A stretch of DNA of 64,000 nucleotides from Caldilineaceae bacterium (GCA_020634815.1 JACKBA010000023.1:47843-111842); one strand, 5' to 3'; numbered from the stretch's first letter, positions 40,003 to 48,415 are shown. The notes: generated by a model not told the origin, from the letters alone. Translations and numbers: made by a program.

Positions 40003-41209
40003 CACTACTCTCCTCGTAGATCTCTGTCCCCGGATGAAACGCTGCCCACGCAAACCAGAAATGATCGAACGCCAGCACCTGGCGCAGTTGCTCACCCTGG
40101 CGCGGGCCGGCAACGGCCTCGCCCAGGATCGTCCAGGTGCTGCTCGTTTCGGCGTCGGTGAAGGTGCCGTCGCCATTGGCCGCAAAGGTGAGCACCTGCC
40201 CGTCGAGCGTGCGCGCATAGACGGCCACACTGCCCACGTCGCGTCCCTCGGCGATCGCCCCGCTGTCCAGCGCGCTGGCCGTGCCGGGCTTGTGGAAGAC
40301 GACGATCGGCGTGCCGGCCACCTCGTCGTTGATGGCGCCCTGCGCGGCCGCGACGGTGAAGGGATAGGCGCGCGCCGTGCCGTCGACCGCGATGTCGGCC
40401 ACGCGTTCCGTGCCGGGCAGCCGCTCGTCCAGCGTTCCGTCGAAGAGAAAGGGTCGCCCGTCGCGGCTGTCGTAGCCGACATAGGGATTGGCGCCGTAGC
40501 TGCGTGCGATACTCTCCGGCCGCGCCAGCACCCTGCCTTCCGGGAAACGTTCGGCAAAATCGCCAAAGCGGATCACCTGGCTGGGGATGAAGGCCAGCCG
40601 CCGCCCAGCGTGCGTCCCGACGATGCCCTCGCCGCTAAACTGCTGCCACCACGTCTCGCTCTGCCGGTCGTACATGATGAGATCGCTGTTGCGCAGATTG
40701 CCTGTCGTGCCGAAATCGAGCACCTCGCCCTCGAAGGTGCGGTCGAAGACGATGCTGGCGTTGCACAGCGGGCAGAAGGTCACCGCCACCGGCTGCCCGC
40801 CCACCACGTCGTTGACGATTTCGTGCCAGATGAGAATCGCCAGCGGGTAGGCGCGCACATCGTCGCCCGCCTGGAAGAGAATCACCGGGTCGCGCTCGCT
40901 GAGCCACGTCGCGGCTGCGCTCACCGCCTCGAAGGCCGGCGCGTCGATGGCGGGGATGCCATCCTTGGGCGGCCCGCCGGAGCGAATCTCCTCCCACGCC
41001 ACCGTGCGCCGCGTGAAGTCGGTTTGCCAGCCGGCCGTGTCAAAGGGCGGCGTCGACGCCGGCAGCAGCACGTCGCCGGTTGCGGCGGTCGCCGTGGCGG
41101 CCGGCGGCACGGTCGGGGTTGGTGGCGGCGGCGGCGCGCACGCAACCGCGACACTCGCGGCCATGAAAAATACGGTCACGATGCTCATGGAAAAGTGTGC
41201 CCTGCTCAT
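39992..41209 (-). CDS. DUF3179-domain exported lipoprotein
   Basis: A 405-residue protein with an N-terminal signal ending in a lipobox-like SVAVAC (Cys about 24), followed by a Pro/Ala-rich spacer and the DUF3179 domain. The domain carries the conserved cysteine pair FCPLCN near residue 150, and the segments LIWHEIVNDVVGG and NLRNSDLIMYD are typical of the family. Function of DUF3179 proteins is not established; the two cysteines suggest metal or redox chemistry. The ATG at 41209 is favoured over 41230 because it gives a better signal peptide. The gene ends inside the AT-rich repeat shared with the convergent neighbour. Confidence 0.82.
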   Translation of the reverse strand: MSRAHFSMSIVTVFFMAASVAVACAPPPPPTPTVPPAATATAATGDVLLPASTPPFDTAGWQTDFTRRTVAWEEIRSGGPPKDGIPAIDAPAFEAVSAAATWLSERDPVILFQAGDDVRAYPLAILIWHEIVNDVVGGQPVAVTFCPLCNASIVFDRTFEGEVLDFGTTGNLRNSDLIMYDRQSETWWQQFSGEGIVGTHAGRRLAFIPSQVIRFGDFAERFPEGRVLARPESIARSYGANPYVGYDSRDGRPFLFDGTLDERLPGTERVADIAVDGTARAYPFTVAAAQGAINDEVAGTPIVVFHKPGTASALDSGAIAEGRDVGSVAVYARTLDGQVLTFAANGDGTFTDAETSSTWTILGEAVAGPRQGEQLRQVLAFDHFWFAWAAFHPGTEIYEESSARN

Positions 41210-41254
41210 GCCGCCCAGTTTTCCATGCAATCGCGTCTATGAATGTAGGATGCC

Positions 41255-41539
41255 CTACTCGCCGCTGCGGCAACCAGGGCGACCCTGTAATCTGCTTCCA
41301 AGGCTCAAATACACACAGAATTTATACCATCCTTCCGCGGCGTTGATCACGGCGTCCGCGGCACTTATGACGGCGTCCGCGGCACTCATCACGTCTTCCG
41401 CGGCGCTGATCACGGCGTCCGCGGCACTCATCACGTCTCCCGCGGCACTTATCACGGCGTCCGCGGCACTCATCACGTCTCCCGCGGCACTTGTCACGGC
41501 GTCCGCGGCACTCGCCAAGGCTTCCGCGGCGCCGCCCAC
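41255..41539 (-). CDS. Possible small heptad-repeat protein (doubtful)
   Basis: A GTG-started frame of 94 residues spanning the 21-bp repeats reads as an Ala-rich helix with regular Asp and hydrophobic positions (ADAVISAAGDVM). The amphipathic regularity is in favour of coding, but the repeat has no stops in any frame, no ribosome binding site is seen, and the 14-bp palindrome CGACAATATTGTCG overlaps the start region at 41539-41552. Kept as a low-confidence call. Confidence 0.22.
   Translation of the reverse strand: MGGAAEALASAADAVTSAAGDVMSAADAVISAAGDVMSAADAVISAAEDVMSAADAVISAADAVINAAEGWYKFCVYLSLGSRLQGRPGCRSGE
41335..41529. repeat. 21-bp tandem repeat, nine copies
   Basis: Nine units of 21 bases starting with CCGCGG (41335, 41356, 41377, 41398, 41419, 41440, 41461, 41482, 41503) plus a partial tenth. 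In the middle, units ending in CGGCGT and units ending in CGTCTC alternate, giving a 42-base higher order. All frames stay open; on the minus strand they read as Ala-rich heptads (SAADAVI, SAAGDVM). It lies in the 505-base gap between the DUF3179 gene and the EAD1 gene. Confidence 0.9.
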
Positions 41540-41552
41540 GACAATATTGTCG
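41539..41552. promoter_or_regulatory. 14-bp perfect palindrome next to the 21-bp repeats
   Basis: CGACAATATTGTCG is self-complementary and AT-rich at its centre. It lies 160 bases upstream of the EAD1 gene and right at the end of the tandem repeats. It could be an operator for the EAD1-STAND module; there is no direct evidence beyond symmetry and place. Confidence 0.35.
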
Positions 41553-41714
41553 CGGGCGGCGAGCGCGATGCGGTTCTGTGCTCAGCACAGCGCTCCATCC
41601 TGTCCGATCGGGCCGGCGGGCTGACGGATCAGGTGTGGGCGTCGTTGTCGTTCCCGGGCGCCTGCGGTAAGATGGCACTACCAAAGCCTGCTCGCTGCCG
41701 ATGGACAACCCGAC

Positions 41715-42446
41715 ATGCTTCTTACCGGCACTCAAATCCAACGCATCCACAAGGCGTTACTCGACGGGTACACGCCGGAGTCGCTGCGCCAGATGGTGCG
41801 CATCGCCCTCGACGAGCGCATGGAAGTCATTGCGGGCGGCGCCAATCTCAGCGACCAGGTCATGAACCTCATCGAGTGGTCGGCCGCCCACGACCGCACG
41901 CCGGAACTGATCGCTGCCGCCCACACGCACAACCCGCGCAACGCGGCCCTGGCCGCCCTCGATCGCGACGCGCAGGCGTGGTTTGCCGCGCCGGCGCCCG
42001 TAGCCCCGGCGGCGCAACAACCCGTGGCAACCGCCCAGCCGCCGGCGGCGCCGCCACGTTCCCGCGAGACCCGAACTATGACACGCAACAGAACTGTGCC
42101 CATCACCCTGGCTGTGATTTCTGCGACTCTGACGCTGTTACTGGGCCTGCTCGTTAACCTCGCCTCTACCTATATTGCTGAGGCGCTGCGGCCCTATGCG
42201 CCGTGGGTCTTCGTTCTGTTAGGAGTTGTCTTCGTCGCTTCGGTCGCCGTCCTGATCTGGCAGATGCGCGCTGAACCGGCGTCCTCGTCCGTGGACGCAG
42301 CCGGCGCCCGCATCGAGCAATCAGCTACTGACGGCAGCGCGATTGTGCGGTCGCCCAACCGGATTGCCGGTGCCGACAACGCTGCGATCAGCCAGTCCGC
42401 TGCGAACAAGAGCCGCATCGAGGATAGCGGCAACAGCATCGAATAA
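41715..42446 (+). CDS. EAD1-domain membrane protein (effector-associated domain 1)
   Basis: A 243-residue protein. Residues 1-80 match effector-associated domain 1: LTGTQIQRIHKALLDGY, LRQMVRIALDERM, IAGGANLSDQVMNLIEW, and HNPRNAALAAL, the same order as in the family. A Pro/Ala linker follows, then two membrane helices (about 129-153 and 161-183), and a cytosolic tail (about 185-243) with a RIEQxxxDGSxxxxSPNxI motif at 199-217 and further DN/NSIE-like turns. EADs are adaptor domains of bacterial conflict systems that recruit effectors by homotypic contacts. The downstream STAND-TPR gene, 29 bases on, contains the same tail motif, so both products probably interact at the membrane (inference). 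Confidence 0.8.
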   Translation: MLLTGTQIQRIHKALLDGYTPESLRQMVRIALDERMEVIAGGANLSDQVMNLIEWSAAHDRTPELIAAAHTHNPRNAALAALDRDAQAWFAAPAPVAPAAQQPVATAQPPAAPPRSRETRTMTRNRTVPITLAVISATLTLLLGLLVNLASTYIAEALRPYAPWVFVLLGVVFVASVAVLIWQMRAEPASSSVDAAGARIEQSATDGSAIVRSPNRIAGADNAAISQSAANKSRIEDSGNSIE

Positions 42447-42475
42447 CCGCCAACCATCACCTTGAGGTACTTGCG

Positions 42476-45079
42476 ATGACCCTTCCTTCGCCCGCCCATT
42501 TCACCGACCGCGAAGACGCGCTCGCCGCCTACGACGCGCTCTGGCAGCCGGGCGGCAGCCAGCGTGTGCTCAACATCGAGGGCATGAGCGGCAACGGCAA
42601 GTCGACCTTGCTCTGGTTTCTCGACAACCACCACCCGCGGCCGGCGGCGCGGCTGCACCTGCGTCTGGACATGGAGTCCGCCAGCGTGCGGCAGGGTGAC
42701 TACGAACTGCTGGATGCCCTGGCACACCAGTGCCGGCCCTGTCTGGATGCCGGAGCGCTGGCAGCGTATGCCGCGCGCAAGGATGTGGCGTTGGCCCAGG
42801 CGCAGGCTATTCGAGCGGCGCCTGCCGAGGCGCGCATCGAGCAACACGTCGCAGATGGCAGCAGCGTAGCGGCATCGCCCAACTCCATAACCTTTGAGGT
42901 CGCCACGCGCCTGGCCGATCTGCGGCGCCAGGCGCGCACCGACCTGCTGTGGGAGTTGTGCGACGCGCTTGCCGGACTTGCCGCGCTCGAAATGACCCTG
43001 TTCGTGGACTCCTACGAATACGTGCGCCATGGCGCCGATGCCGAGTTTCGCGCTTGGTTCGAGGAGCAGGTGCTGGAGGCGCTGTTACAAACCTTGCCTC
43101 ACCTGCGCGTCGTCGTGGCCGGCCGCGAAGAGCTGCCCTTCCGCGCCGACCGCCATCAGCGCGCCACGCTGCGCCTGTGGACTGCCGGTGAGAGCGACCG
43201 CTTTCTGCAATCCTATGCCATCGACGATCCGTCTCTCCTCGCTGCGATCTATGCCCACTGCCAGGGTCACCCGCTGCTCACCAATCTTGCGCGCGAGGTC
43301 TGGTCCGCCGGCGCCGACGTGGGCCGCCCGCTCACGCCCGACGAACTGCGCGCCGATATCAACCGCGCAGCCGCCGCGCAGTGGCTTGTCAGCCGGCTGC
43401 TGGAGCGCCTGCCGGAGAAACTGCGCGCGGCGGTGCGTGCCGCTGCCTTGCTGCGCGAGCTCTCGCTCGACGCCCTCAATGCCGTGCTCGACGCCGGTGA
43501 TGCGCTGACAACCGCCGAATACCAGCGGCTGCTGCGCTTTTCCTTTGTCATCGCCCCGCCGGGACAGCCGCCGCGCGTCCATGACCTGATCCGGCAGACT
43601 GAAGAAGCCTGGAACCGCACCCACGAGCCGGCGCGCCACCAGGCGCTGCACGCGCTGGCGCAGGCCTATTACGCGCAACTGGGCGACGGCGCCGGTGTGG
43701 ACACCCTCTACCACCACCTGGCGCTGGATACCGATGCTGCGTTTGCGCGCTGGAAAGATGAGATGGGGGACGCGCTCTTCAACTTCGACCGCCAGGCACA
43801 GCAGGCGCTGCTGGAAGTGGCGCGTTTGCCCGAGCGCTGGGCCGAGTTGAATGACCAACAGCGCGGCGATTGGCACTATCTGCGCGGCCGTAGCGAGTAC
43901 TACTCCGACCAATGGCACGCCGCCCTCGACGACTATGCGGAGGCGCTGGGTCTGTTCCGAGCGGTGGGCGACCGGCTGGGCGAGGCGAACGTGCTCAAGG
44001 CGCAGGGCGACGTGCTCTACTTCTTGAAACGGACGGATGAGGCGCTGGAGAAGTATGCGGAGGCGCTGGGTCTGTTCCGAGCGGTGGGCGACCGGCTGGG
44101 CGAGGCGAACGTGCTCAAGGCGCAGGGCGACGTGCTCTACTTCTTGAAACGGACGGATGAGGCGCTGGAGAAGTATGCGGAGGCGCTGGGTCTGTTCCGA
44201 GCGGTGGGCGACCGGCTGGGCGAGGCGAACGTGCTCAAGGCGCAGGGCGACGTGCTCTACTTCTTGAAACGGACGGATGAGGCGCTGGAGAAGTATGCGG
44301 AGGCGCTGGGTCTGTTCCGAGCGGTGGGCGACCGGCTGGGCGAGGCGAACGTGCTCCAGGCGCAGGGCGACGTGCATCGTTGGAAGCGAGAGTATGATAG
44401 CGCGCGTGCGATGTACGAGTCGGCTCTGAACCTGTATTTGCAGGTCGGCGCGCGGCAGGGGACCGCAAATGCCTACCTCGGTCTTGGTAGAACTGCGCTG
44501 GCTGAGGGGAGTGGCGCCGAAGCAGTGCAGTGGACACAACGGGCCATTGATATTCACGCATCCAATCAAAGCCGCTACGATGTGGCCTTGGATTGTCAAA
44601 CGCTCGCCGAAGCCTATAAGGTCATCGACCGCCCCGAGGACGCCATCGAGGCGCTGCGCCGCTCCATTCTTCTCTATGCAGAAATCGATCTGATCGATTG
44701 GGCGAACTCTGTGCGTACCAGCCTGGGAAATCTTCTGGAAGAGCTTGGGCGTGTAGAAGAAAGCTTGAATGTCTACGGTGAAGCGGTTTCCGCTCAACCG
44801 GAAGCGGCGTGGTTGCGACGCAATTATGCCGAGGGCCTGACCAAGAGTCAGCGCCTGGCAGAAGCCGCCGAGCAGCTCGACCGCGCAGAGGAATTGCAGC
44901 CCGACGCCCCCTATCTCGCCCTGCGCCGCGCCGAACTTGCCCAAGCCCAGGGCGACCGCACGCAGGCGGCCGCCTGGGCTAGCGAAGCGCTGCGCCGCCA
45001 GCCGGATTGGGACGAAGCGCAGGCACTCCTCGCGTGGGCGACGTCACTCGACGACGAAGCTGCCGCGCACGATGGCTGA
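42476..45079 (+). CDS. STAND-class AAA ATPase with TPR array and internal near-identical repeats
   Basis: An 867-residue ATPase. Walker A GMSGNGKST (36-44), Walker B MTLFVDSYEYV (173-183) and an HPLLTNLAREV sensor segment place it in the STAND/AAA16-like group. Between the Walker motifs sits an insert with RIEQHVADGSSVAASPNSI (120-138), almost the same motif as in the tail of the upstream EAD1 protein. A winged-helix region (about 300-370) precedes a TPR array (from about 465). Three 40-residue TPR units are identical at the DNA level, followed by a fourth partial copy and then diverged TPRs. Proteins of this type sense invaders or stress and switch on an effector. The 3' end overlaps the convergent peptidase gene by 36 bases. 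Confidence 0.85.
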   Translation: MTLPSPAHFTDREDALAAYDALWQPGGSQRVLNIEGMSGNGKSTLLWFLDNHHPRPAARLHLRLDMESASVRQGDYELLDALAHQCRPCLDAGALAAYAARKDVALAQAQAIRAAPAEARIEQHVADGSSVAASPNSITFEVATRLADLRRQARTDLLWELCDALAGLAALEMTLFVDSYEYVRHGADAEFRAWFEEQVLEALLQTLPHLRVVVAGREELPFRADRHQRATLRLWTAGESDRFLQSYAIDDPSLLAAIYAHCQGHPLLTNLAREVWSAGADVGRPLTPDELRADINRAAAAQWLVSRLLERLPEKLRAAVRAAALLRELSLDALNAVLDAGDALTTAEYQRLLRFSFVIAPPGQPPRVHDLIRQTEEAWNRTHEPARHQALHALAQAYYAQLGDGAGVDTLYHHLALDTDAAFARWKDEMGDALFNFDRQAQQALLEVARLPERWAELNDQQRGDWHYLRGRSEYYSDQWHAALDDYAEALGLFRAVGDRLGEANVLKAQGDVLYFLKRTDEALEKYAEALGLFRAVGDRLGEANVLKAQGDVLYFLKRTDEALEKYAEALGLFRAVGDRLGEANVLKAQGDVLYFLKRTDEALEKYAEALGLFRAVGDRLGEANVLQAQGDVHRWKREYDSARAMYESALNLYLQVGARQGTANAYLGLGRTALAEGSGAEAVQWTQRAIDIHASNQSRYDVALDCQTLAEAYKVIDRPEDAIEALRRSILLYAEIDLIDWANSVRTSLGNLLEELGRVEESLNVYGEAVSAQPEAAWLRRNYAEGLTKSQRLAEAAEQLDRAEELQPDAPYLALRRAELAQAQGDRTQAAAWASEALRRQPDWDEAQALLAWATSLDDEAAAHDG
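43934..44378 (+). repeat. 120-bp perfect tandem repeat coding TPRs
   Basis: Units 43934-44053, 44054-44173 and 44174-44293 are identical at all 120 positions. A fourth copy (44294-44378) agrees except for one substitution (C for A at 44357) before diverging. Each unit encodes 40 residues, one TPR-like hairpin with a linker. Confidence 0.95.
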
Positions 45080-47563
45080 ATCGGCCAGGTCGCCCAGGGG
45101 CGCCGGCGCCATCCAGTCGGGCCGCGGCGTGATGGGCAGCTCGGCAAAGCTGGGCAGGCCGAGGTGGCGATCCTGCACGGTGAGGCGCAGCGGCTCGCCG
45201 CCCGCCAGCGTAGCCTCCAGCGTGATGCCCGCGGCCGGCCAGCTCGACACCACCACCTGGATGCCCGGCGCGCCATTCGCCGCCAGGTCGTAGGGTACGC
45301 CGTCCACCACCAGTGACCGCAACGCGCCCGGGTTCTCCACGATGATCTGCGAGTTGAGCACCCCCTCTGCCGGCATGATGCCCAGCCGCACGTGCCGCGC
45401 ACCGCCGTCGCTATCTTCCGCCAGCACGGTGATCGCCGACGACGTGTAGGGCGCCACGGGTGCGGCCGCGGCCAGCGCCGGGCGTGCCATGACAAACCAG
45501 CCCGCCAGCCACGGGTTGTACTCGATTTCCTCGCCGCCCAGTGGGAAGAACTGCCCCGTCCACGCGTCGAGCTGGGCGCGCGTGCCGCGGCCGTTGAGCG
45601 AGTCGTTGACGGTTACCCAGCGCGCCGCGCCCGTGTCGGCGTTCAGCTCGTAGACGACCGTGTTCGTCTTGGGATGCTCGGCGCTAAAGCCCGATTGCAG
45701 CACCGCCACGCCCAGGCACAGCGCGCCCACCGCCAGCGCCGCCACCGGCACCACCCAGCCCTTCGCCACTCGCCCCTCGCCCCTCGCCCCTTCTTTTCTA
45801 TTCTCTTCGTGCCCCTTCGTGCCCTTCGCGTCTTTGTGGCTCACTCCGAAAGCCAGGAAATCGATTTGCGGCAGCAGCAGCCCGAAGGCCAGCACCGCCA
45901 CCGGGATCGGCAGCGCCGCGGCCGGCTGCCCCATGATCGCCTCCATGCGCCCGGCGTAGACCGCCAGCACGTAGACGACGGGCGCCGCCAGCACCAGTGT
46001 CACGATTCCCGCCAGTGCCAGCGCTGCCGTGCGCGGCCAGGGTCGCTGCGCCGCCGCCGGCTGCCAGAGCGCCCACGCCGCCGCCAGCAGCATGGCCAGC
46101 AGCGGCCACGTGAAGAGCGGGCTGAAGCCGGTCAGCGACCGTGCCGTGAGCAGCGCCAGCACGCTCCACCATGCCAGCGCACCCAGCGCCAGCCCGCCCA
46201 GGCTGAACCAGCGCCGCAGCAGCAGGAAGCATCCCGCCGTCACCGCCAGCGCCAGGGCCACGAAGCCGGCAAAGTACCACGGCGCGCCATACCAGCCACC
46301 CAGCAACACAATGTGCCAGTTGGGATTGGCCAGCCGCAGCAGCCACCACGCCAGCGTCACTGCCACCGTCGCCGCGACCAGGCTCACCAACAGCGCCAGC
46401 GCGCCCAGGATGATCCCGCCCAGCGTAGCTGCTCGGCGGCGCAACGCCATCACCAGCACGGCGATATAGAGCAACGCGGCCAGCCCGGCAAACGGCAGCG
46501 CCAGCGCGCCGGGATAAGTCACGACCACGCCGGGCAGTATGTTGAAATAGACGGCGTCGGCTGCGGACTCGATCGCGGGCAGGTCGGCGTTGCCCAACTG
46601 CCGCAGGATGCCCACCGCATTCTCGCCGTGATGTTGCAGCGAGCCGGGATTCAGATACGCCGGCGCGTCGGCCATGACGTGGTAGGCGGGCGCGCCACCC
46701 ACGCTGAGGTTGATGAAGGCCAGCCCCGGCTTGCCTGCCGCGACCACGGCATCCAGGTCGGAGCCGGTGTTGCCGGCCAGCGCCCACATGATGTCGTGCA
46801 GGAAGGAGTAGCCGGTGGGCATCGTGCTTGCGCCCAACGCCGAGGCAACGAGTTCGCCGCTCTGCGGGCTGGCGACATAGAGCATGGACGCGCCGCCGGT
46901 GCCGTAGCCCTCGAAGACCATGTAGAACGCTACATCCTGCGCCCACGGGTGATCCATGACAAAGCCGCGTGCGCCGGTGACGCCCACCTCTTCGCCGTCG
47001 GCGAAGAGGAAAATGACGTCGTTCTTGAGCGCCGGCCCGCTTTGCAGCACTCGCAGCGTCTCCAGCACGGTGACGACGCAACTGCCGCAGTCGGCCGCGC
47101 CGCCGCTGGTGGGCACCGAGTCATAGTGGCCCGTCACCACGATCGCGCCGCTCGAATCCGTGCCCGGCACGCGCACCAGGATGTTCTCCACCGCGGTGAT
47201 CGTCGTCATGCCGCGCTCCGGCCGAGCCCGCGTCAGCGTCGCGCGCTGGATTTCCGGCGTCAAACCGAGGGCTTCAATCTGCGCCACCAGGTAGTCGCGC
47301 ACGGCGGCGTTGCGCGGCGAGCCGATGGGGTGCGGCTGCGCGGCGACCACAGCCAGATCCTGCAAGGCGCGCCCCGCCGAGAAACTGCCGGCCGGCGCAT
47401 CGACGGGCAGCGCAGCCGGCGTCGCCAGCAGCGGCCACATGCCGAGCCACGTAGCCAGCAACAGCGTTGCCAGCAAGCTGCTGCGAGCCAACAGATTGCT
47501 CTGCGCCCACGATTGCACGCCTGCTTGCGTGCCCACCGCCGGTCGTGTCATTGTATTTGCCAC
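45044..47563 (-). CDS. M28-family membrane peptidase with a repeat inserted in frame
   Basis: An 839-residue protein: one N-terminal membrane helix, an M28 zinc-peptidase domain (H146 and D148 in TGHYDSV, D158 in GGAADCGSC, E191-E192 in FADGEEVG), about eight more membrane helices (about 350-640) and a C-terminal soluble beta domain. The layout resembles Fxna/ERMP1-like M28 membrane peptidases. A GTG start at 47563 is preferred because AGGGAG lies seven bases before it; the longer frame from 47689 is made of repeat sequence. At about residues 573-600 a hydrophilic KDAKGTKGHEENRKEGARGEG segment, given here only as its start KDAKGTKGHEEN, is encoded by family A and B repeat DNA inserted between two membrane helices. 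Confidence 0.85.
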   Translation of the reverse strand: MANTMTRPAVGTQAGVQSWAQSNLLARSSLLATLLLATWLGMWPLLATPAALPVDAPAGSFSAGRALQDLAVVAAQPHPIGSPRNAAVRDYLVAQIEALGLTPEIQRATLTRARPERGMTTITAVENILVRVPGTDSSGAIVVTGHYDSVPTSGGAADCGSCVVTVLETLRVLQSGPALKNDVIFLFADGEEVGVTGARGFVMDHPWAQDVAFYMVFEGYGTGGASMLYVASPQSGELVASALGASTMPTGYSFLHDIMWALAGNTGSDLDAVVAAGKPGLAFINLSVGGAPAYHVMADAPAYLNPGSLQHHGENAVGILRQLGNADLPAIESAADAVYFNILPGVVVTYPGALALPFAGLAALLYIAVLVMALRRRAATLGGIILGALALLVSLVAATVAVTLAWWLLRLANPNWHIVLLGGWYGAPWYFAGFVALALAVTAGCFLLLRRWFSLGGLALGALAWWSVLALLTARSLTGFSPLFTWPLLAMLLAAAWALWQPAAAQRPWPRTAALALAGIVTLVLAAPVVYVLAVYAGRMEAIMGQPAAALPIPVAVLAFGLLLPQIDFLAFGVSHKDAKGTKGHEENRKEGARGEGRVAKGWVVPVAALAVGALCLGVAVLQSGFSAEHPKTNTVVYELNADTGAARWVTVNDSLNGRGTRAQLDAWTGQFFPLGGEEIEYNPWLAGWFVMARPALAAAAPVAPYTSSAITVLAEDSDGGARHVRLGIMPAEGVLNSQIIVENPGALRSLVVDGVPYDLAANGAPGIQVVVSSWPAAGITLEATLAGGEPLRLTVQDRHLGLPSFAELPITPRPDWMAPAPLGDLADSAIVRGSFVVE
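45765..45848. repeat. Family A and B repeat inside the M28 peptidase gene
   Basis: Plus-strand reading: CACTCGCCCCTCGCCCCTCG (family B) followed by CTTCGTGCCCCTTCGTGCCC and TTCGCGTCTTTGTGGCTCAC (family A), the same words as in intergenic copies elsewhere. It stays in frame with no stop, adding about 28 hydrophilic residues in a loop. Confidence 0.8.
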
Positions 47564-47611
47564 AATCAAACTCCCTTTCGATTCATTCGGATTGCTTTGG
47601 GAAAGACCTTT

Positions 47612-47843
47612 TTGAACCACAGAGAACGCAGAGAGCACAGAGGCAACAAGGAGACACAACGATTTGACCTGCGCTCCGTGGTGCCTCATGCCTACTCGTC
47701 CCTTGCCCCTCTTCCATTAACAATCAGCAATTGACCATTGACCGTTGACAATTTTCTCGCCCCTCGCCCCTCCTCCATTAACAATCAACAATTGACAATT
47801 GACCATTAACAATTCTTCCTCGCCCCTCGCCCCTCGCCCCTCC
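47612..47843. repeat. Family A and B repeats upstream of the M28 peptidase
   Basis: GAACCACAGAGAACGCAGAG and AGGCAACAAGGAGACAC words (family A), then a long run of CAATTGACCATTGACCG-like words mixed with CCCCTCGCCCCTC units (family B). Together they occupy the gap between the peptidase and the HD-domain gene. Confidence 0.65.
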
Positions 47844-47845
47844 GC

Positions 47846-48415
47846 TCACAACTCCCCCAAAGCCTCGTCCACCAGCAGATCCAGCGTGGCCTGCATGGTA
47901 GCGAAGCGTTGCTCCGCGATCGCCTGCGCCCTGGGCAGCGTAAAGCGCCCGCGCAGCGCGTCGCGACGTGCGACGATGCGCTCGTAGCAGCGCGGGAGGT
48001 CGTTCGGCCCCCAGGCAAACTCGCGGGCGATGCCGATGACGCCGAGAAAGTCGAGAAAGTCGGCCTCGCGCAGCAGCAGCGCCTCCGGCGTCGCCACCGG
48101 GCGCGTATCGCGGTAATCGTGCAACTCGATGGCGTCGAGCACCAGCATGCGCTGGTCTTCGCTCAGCGTGGTCTGCGGCAGGATCTCCCACTCCGCCACC
48201 TGCCGCGAGCGCAACGCATGGTCGACGCCGGGGAGGCGATAGCGCGGAAACGCGCCCCAGTCGTGCAGCATGACGGCGAAGGCGAACGCTTCGCGGTCGT
48301 ACGCCAACTCAGCGCCGATGCGCTCGGCCAGGACGAGCACGCGGCGGGCATGGGCTTGGCCCCAGCCTTCGCCGTCGGTGCGGGTCATCGCTTCGATTGT
48401 CTGGAGCGTGAGCAT
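47846..48415 (-). CDS. HD-domain phosphohydrolase-like protein
   Basis: A 189-residue HD-superfamily protein. H23 (AHARRVLVLAERI), H51-D52 (VMLHDWGAFPRY) and a later Asp in READFLDFLG give the metal-ligand set H...HD...D. The fold and length suit a small phosphohydrolase acting on nucleotides or similar compounds; the substrate is unknown. The ATG at 48415 is favoured by GGAGG nine bases upstream; the frame extends further but enters repeat sequence and low-complexity codons. Its right neighbour is a large inverted family A repeat and then a methyltransferase gene on the same strand. Confidence 0.8.
   Translation of the reverse strand: MLTLQTIEAMTRTDGEGWGQAHARRVLVLAERIGAELAYDREAFAFAVMLHDWGAFPRYRLPGVDHALRSRQVAEWEILPQTTLSEDQRMLVLDAIELHDYRDTRPVATPEALLLREADFLDFLGVIGIAREFAWGPNDLPRCYERIVARRDALRGRFTLPRAQAIAEQRFATMQATLDLLVDEALGEL

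Noticed and set aside
41335..41529. CRISPR-like short repeats
   Set aside because: 21-bp units follow each other without unique spacers.
43934..44378. CRISPR-like regular repeats
   Set aside because: The units are contiguous, 120 bases long, in frame and code TPRs; there are no spacers.
43085..44944. Minus-strand ORF of 619 residues with internal repeats
   Set aside because: Its repeats mirror the 120-bp TPR repeats of the STAND gene; the minus-strand translation has no recognisable domain.
47563..47689. Longer N terminus for the M28 peptidase
   Set aside because: The 42 extra codons are repeat-derived, and a good ribosome binding site stands before the GTG at 47563.
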